DNA of 64,000 nt from Sphingomonas trueperi. Its GTDB lineage: Bacteria > Pseudomonadota > Alphaproteobacteria > Sphingomonadales > Sphingomonadaceae. Below the pieces are notes generated by a model that was given only the letters and a program-made list of their open reading frames with translations, had not been told where the DNA came from and searched no databases. Below are positions 63,622-64,000 of the stretch, piece after piece. The stretch spans positions 310,001-374,000 of the forward strand of contig NZ_JAATJB010000002.1 of NCBI RefSeq assembly GCF_011927635.1, in the 5' to 3' direction. Made by a program: the position numbers and the translations under genes. Every line of letters starts with the position of its first letter. The stretch's first letter is position 1.

Positions 63622-64000
63622 TCACTGCTTGCGCAGGTGGTTCAACGGGTGCCAGGCGCGCGCGTTCCCCTGCCAATTGGACAGGCGCAGCGCGACGATC
63701 GACCAGCGCAGCGGCTGGGCGAGCGGAATGAAGGCAACGTCGCTCGCCAGCATCGCATCGGCCTCGGCGATGCGATGGGTGCGGTTGTAGAGATCGGGCG
63801 CGTCGCGCGCCGCGGCGATCAGCGTCGCAGTGTCCTCCGAACAGGCGCGGCAGGCGTTCGCCAGATACCAGCGGCCGCTGTCATAGGGCGCCACGTCGTC
63901 GACCAGCGCGAGATCGGCGCGCGGATCGCCCAGGCCGACGCGGTGCGGGGTGAGGCCGACGGCGATCAGCGCGGAGGCGAGATGGCCCCAGAGCAGCGTT
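63622..64000 (-). CDS. ABC transporter solute-binding protein, C-terminal part (SBP_bac_5)
   Basis: Frame open through the right edge; only the last about 125 codons are here. The text DLYNRTHRIAEADAMLASDVAFIPLA is typical of the C-terminal lobe of peptide/nickel-type extracellular binding proteins (family 5). N-terminus, signal peptide and permease genes lie outside. Cys pair (NACRACSED) may form a disulfide. Substrate cannot be told. Confidence 0.8.
   Translation of the reverse strand, partial: TLLWGHLASALIAVGLTPHRVGLGDPRADLALVDDVAPYDSGRWYLANACRACSEDTATLIAAARDAPDLYNRTHRIAEADAMLASDVAFIPLAQPLRWSIVALRLSNWQGNARAWHPLNHLRKQ

Overview
The window is a GC-rich chromosomal segment that looks like Sphingomonas or a close relative (Alphaproteobacteria, Sphingomonadales). 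This placement is an inference from gene content: cytochrome c1 beside apt, alpha/beta-type glycyl-tRNA synthetase next to pyruvate phosphate dikinase, a DUF1476-bolA-grxD block, two large TonB-dependent receptors, a Tad/Cpa pilus operon, and short G/C-rich palindromic repeats between genes. No rRNA, tRNA, CRISPR array, prophage or transposase was found. Coding density is high and most genes sit in short, tightly spaced or overlapping operons.

Layout. 1-1.7 kb: end of the bc1 complex (petC), apt and a small lipoprotein. 1.9-6.9 kb: a lone TylF-type methyltransferase, then a leftward run (MaoC hydratase, ENPP-type phosphodiesterase, Met/His-rich outer-membrane protein, glutaredoxin-MauE fusion) divergent from a MerR regulator, with a textbook MerR operator between them. 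7-10.8 kb: a chemoreceptor, an HWE histidine kinase and a receiver protein. 10.9-15 kb: ychF, two exported proteins, pth and rplY. 15.5-20.8 kb: a six-gene cluster of O-acyltransferase, acyl carrier protein, SDR reductase, AMP-forming ligase, LuxE and LuxC. 20.8-28.9 kb: TraB/GumN protein, glyQS, ppdK, a chorismate-lyase-fold protein and an SDR. 29.1-31.8 kb: TonB receptor 1. 32.2-39.9 kb: a leftward Tad pilus operon that lacks its CpaF/TadA ATPase and pilin genes. 39.9-45.9 kb: hydrolase, FAD oxidoreductase, FCD-GntR regulator, thioesterase, ferritin-like protein, SBF-family transporter, epimerase. 46.3-49.3 kb: TonB receptor 2. 49.4-54.3 kb: grxD-bolA-DUF1476, two small proteins, a quinone reductase, leuD and leuC. 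54.7-58.6 kb: a BlaI/M56 signalling pair with a double operator, an MBL-fold hydrolase, a membrane protein. 58.6-64 kb: nadA, two HTH proteins, nadC, RNase T2, a Tat-exported monooxygenase-fold protein, DUF4112 and the end of an ABC solute-binding protein.

The most interesting unit is the 15.5-20.8 kb cluster. It has the two reductase-side enzymes of the bacterial luciferase system (LuxC, LuxE) but no luciferase and no LuxD. Instead it has its own ACP, an AMP-forming ligase, a ketoreductase and an O-acyltransferase. That gives a self-contained route from a free acid to an ACP-bound acyl chain and on to an aldehyde, of unknown purpose. The second is the MerR-controlled glutaredoxin-MauE / Met-His-rich outer-membrane pair, whose regulator lacks the first of the three mercury-binding cysteines of MerR. 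Several promoters and operators can be read directly: MerR, a BlaI double site, a LacI-like palindrome and GntR-like sites. Two small genes (46 and 50 aa) were found by eye.
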